Part shown: piece by piece, positions 33,870 to 64,000 of the stretch
Position numbering within the stretch: position 1 is the first letter of the stretch
How the letters are laid out: each line of letters opens with the position of its first letter
NCBI RefSeq assembly: GCF_043641665.1
Contig: NC_092197.1
Location: 18,444,648 to 18,508,647, forward strand
From: Enoplosus armatus
Lineage: Eukaryota > Chordata > Actinopteri > Centrarchiformes > Enoplosidae
DNA: 64,000 bases
Direction: 5' to 3'
The notes under the pieces: model-generated
What the model saw: only the letters and a program-made list of their open reading frames with translations
What the model was told of the DNA's origin: nothing
Database searches by the model: none
Program-made: the position numbers and the translations under genes

Positions 33870-34329
33870 CACTGACAAAACCGGTCACCGGGGCCGCTCG
33901 TTAACGTTACCGTCACATTTGAGGAAATGGATTTCGGCTCGAACGGCCCCCACGGCGCGTGGTTGTAGAGCGAGATCAAAAGGCGCGTGGTCGGCGGCGG
34001 CGGCGGCGGCAGCCTCCGGTTTTTTTTTTTTTATTCTCACGGCTCGCTCTCTGGGCACAGTCCTCTGCTGTGCGTGCTGCTTGATCGGTCGGTGGCGTCG
34101 GCAGGAGCGGCCGTTCTGTTCTGCTCTGCTCTGCTCTGCTCTGCGTTGCGTTGCGTTGCGTGCCCGCGTGTTTGTTGCGTGTGTATGTGTGTGTTTTGCG
34201 CGTGAACTGGCAAAATTAAGGACCAAGCAGGCCAGCGCGAGCCAGCAAGAAAGGCAGGCAGGCAGGCAGGCAGGGCAGAGAGGCAGCCCGCGAGCGCTCA
34301 GCTAGCAACCGTACGTTACGCTGCGAGAG
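33870..34329 (+). promoter_or_regulatory. vldlr: GC-rich promoter and 5' leader region of vldlr
   Basis: A sharp local rise in G+C and CG dinucleotides before the signal-peptide exon. Tandem repeats within it: (CGG)6 at 33992-34009, a T run at 34020-34032, (CTGCT)n/(GTTGC)n at about 34116-34161 and (GGCA)5 at 34253-34273. No TATA box is evident. The start site cannot be placed. The human VLDLR 5' UTR is also known to carry a CGG repeat. Confidence 0.6.
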
Positions 34330-63423
<29,094 letters not shown>

Positions 63424-64000
63424 GTACGTGCTGTGTGTGTGTGTGTGTCTTCAGCTTTACAAAGGACCATTACCTTCAGGGCATTGTCAGGTGAAAAAGG
63501 TGTGTCTACCTCAGACTGTCCTGAAGTTCAGAAGCTGTGTGTGTGTATCAGAGTCGAGGCTGTGTTTTAACACCATCATAAAAAAACCCATCACAATCCT
63601 CAGGTTGCACTCGAGTGTTTGCCTGATGTGTTTTAGAAGGCAATCTAATGCTGTCACAATCCACTTCACGGTGTCCTAAAGCGTTGTTGTATTTTTGTGT
63701 GCTTATCTAGAAGGAAAAGGAAGATAAAATACAAAAAAAACCCTCCTGGTTATCTTGTTTCCATGACTTGTTGGGTTTTTTTTTGCTCTCGTAATATAAA
63801 ACATGGCTTTGAAGACAGACTTTAAAGAGTGACAAGTTTGTGGCAGATTCTCATCTTGCTGAAAGAGAGATTGTTGTCACTGTTTGGTTTTTAAAGTTCA
63901 GTTTTTAACCCAAACTGATCCTTGAAGGACTGACGAGCTTCTGCTGTCGGGTTTGTTAATACCTCTCCAAAACTGAACACAAGTTGGTGAAGCTCAAAAC
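63424..64000 (+). other. vldlr: vldlr intron 7, truncated by window end
   Basis: Begins with the donor and a short (GT)n run. The rest is A/T-rich, with no recognisable coding exon before the edge. Exon 8 (class A repeat 8) should lie further right. Confidence 0.75.

Noticed and set aside
33885..34305. Open frames on both strands in the vldlr leader
   Set aside because: Ala/Gly/Cys-rich translations of CGG, CTGCT and GGCA repeats upstream of the real ATG at 34330.

Overview
The window is eukaryotic and almost certainly from a ray-finned fish, probably a percomorph teleost. Coding sequence is split into short exons with GT..AG introns. The intergenic and intronic DNA is full of long (CA)n/(GT)n microsatellites and interspersed repeats whose wording I recognise from teleost genomes. 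The two genes present encode vertebrate-specific proteins. There is no operon, CRISPR array, rRNA or intact tRNA.

Layout. Positions 1-12,000 are non-coding as far as I can see: scattered repeat fragments, a decayed Ty3-type retrotransposon piece near 9.85-10.06 kb, and a near-identical 232-bp direct repeat (8451-8682 and 10571-10802). From about 12.1 to 27.1 kb on the + strand lies sh3bp2 (SH3-domain binding protein 2): two alternative coding first exons (12509-12609 and 19706-19809), both ending in phase 2, followed by twelve common exons (20717-27094). They encode a PH domain, an acidic tyrosine-containing segment, a long proline-rich region, a tankyrase-binding hexapeptide and a C-terminal SH2 domain. 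I assembled every junction by hand; each is GT..AG and in frame. The predicted proteins are 594 residues from the Met in exon 2, 630 from the proximal first exon and 629 from the distal first exon.

From 27.1 to about 33.9 kb are the sh3bp2 3' UTR and intergenic DNA with repeats. A GC-rich leader with several short tandem repeats (33.9-34.33 kb) precedes vldlr (very low density lipoprotein receptor), also on the + strand. Its signal-peptide exon is at 34330-34402. After a 12.5-kb intron, six more exons (46915-63423) encode the first seven LDL-receptor class A ligand-binding repeats. The gene runs off the right edge: the eighth class A repeat, EGF/beta-propeller region, membrane segment and cytoplasmic tail are outside the window. 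Intron 1 holds a gutted L2-type LINE.

The two proteins are not known to act together. SH3BP2 is an intracellular adaptor in tyrosine-kinase signalling (Syk, Src, Abl, Vav and PLC-gamma contexts) whose level is set by tankyrase. VLDLR is a cell-surface receptor for apoE lipoproteins and reelin. Their head-to-tail adjacency is notable because the human genes are on different chromosomes. I found no undescribed system. The most interesting signals are regulatory: complementary (GU)n/(AC)n tracts flanking two sh3bp2 exons, an overlapping upstream ORF in one first exon, and a one-codon loss in vldlr class A repeat 5.
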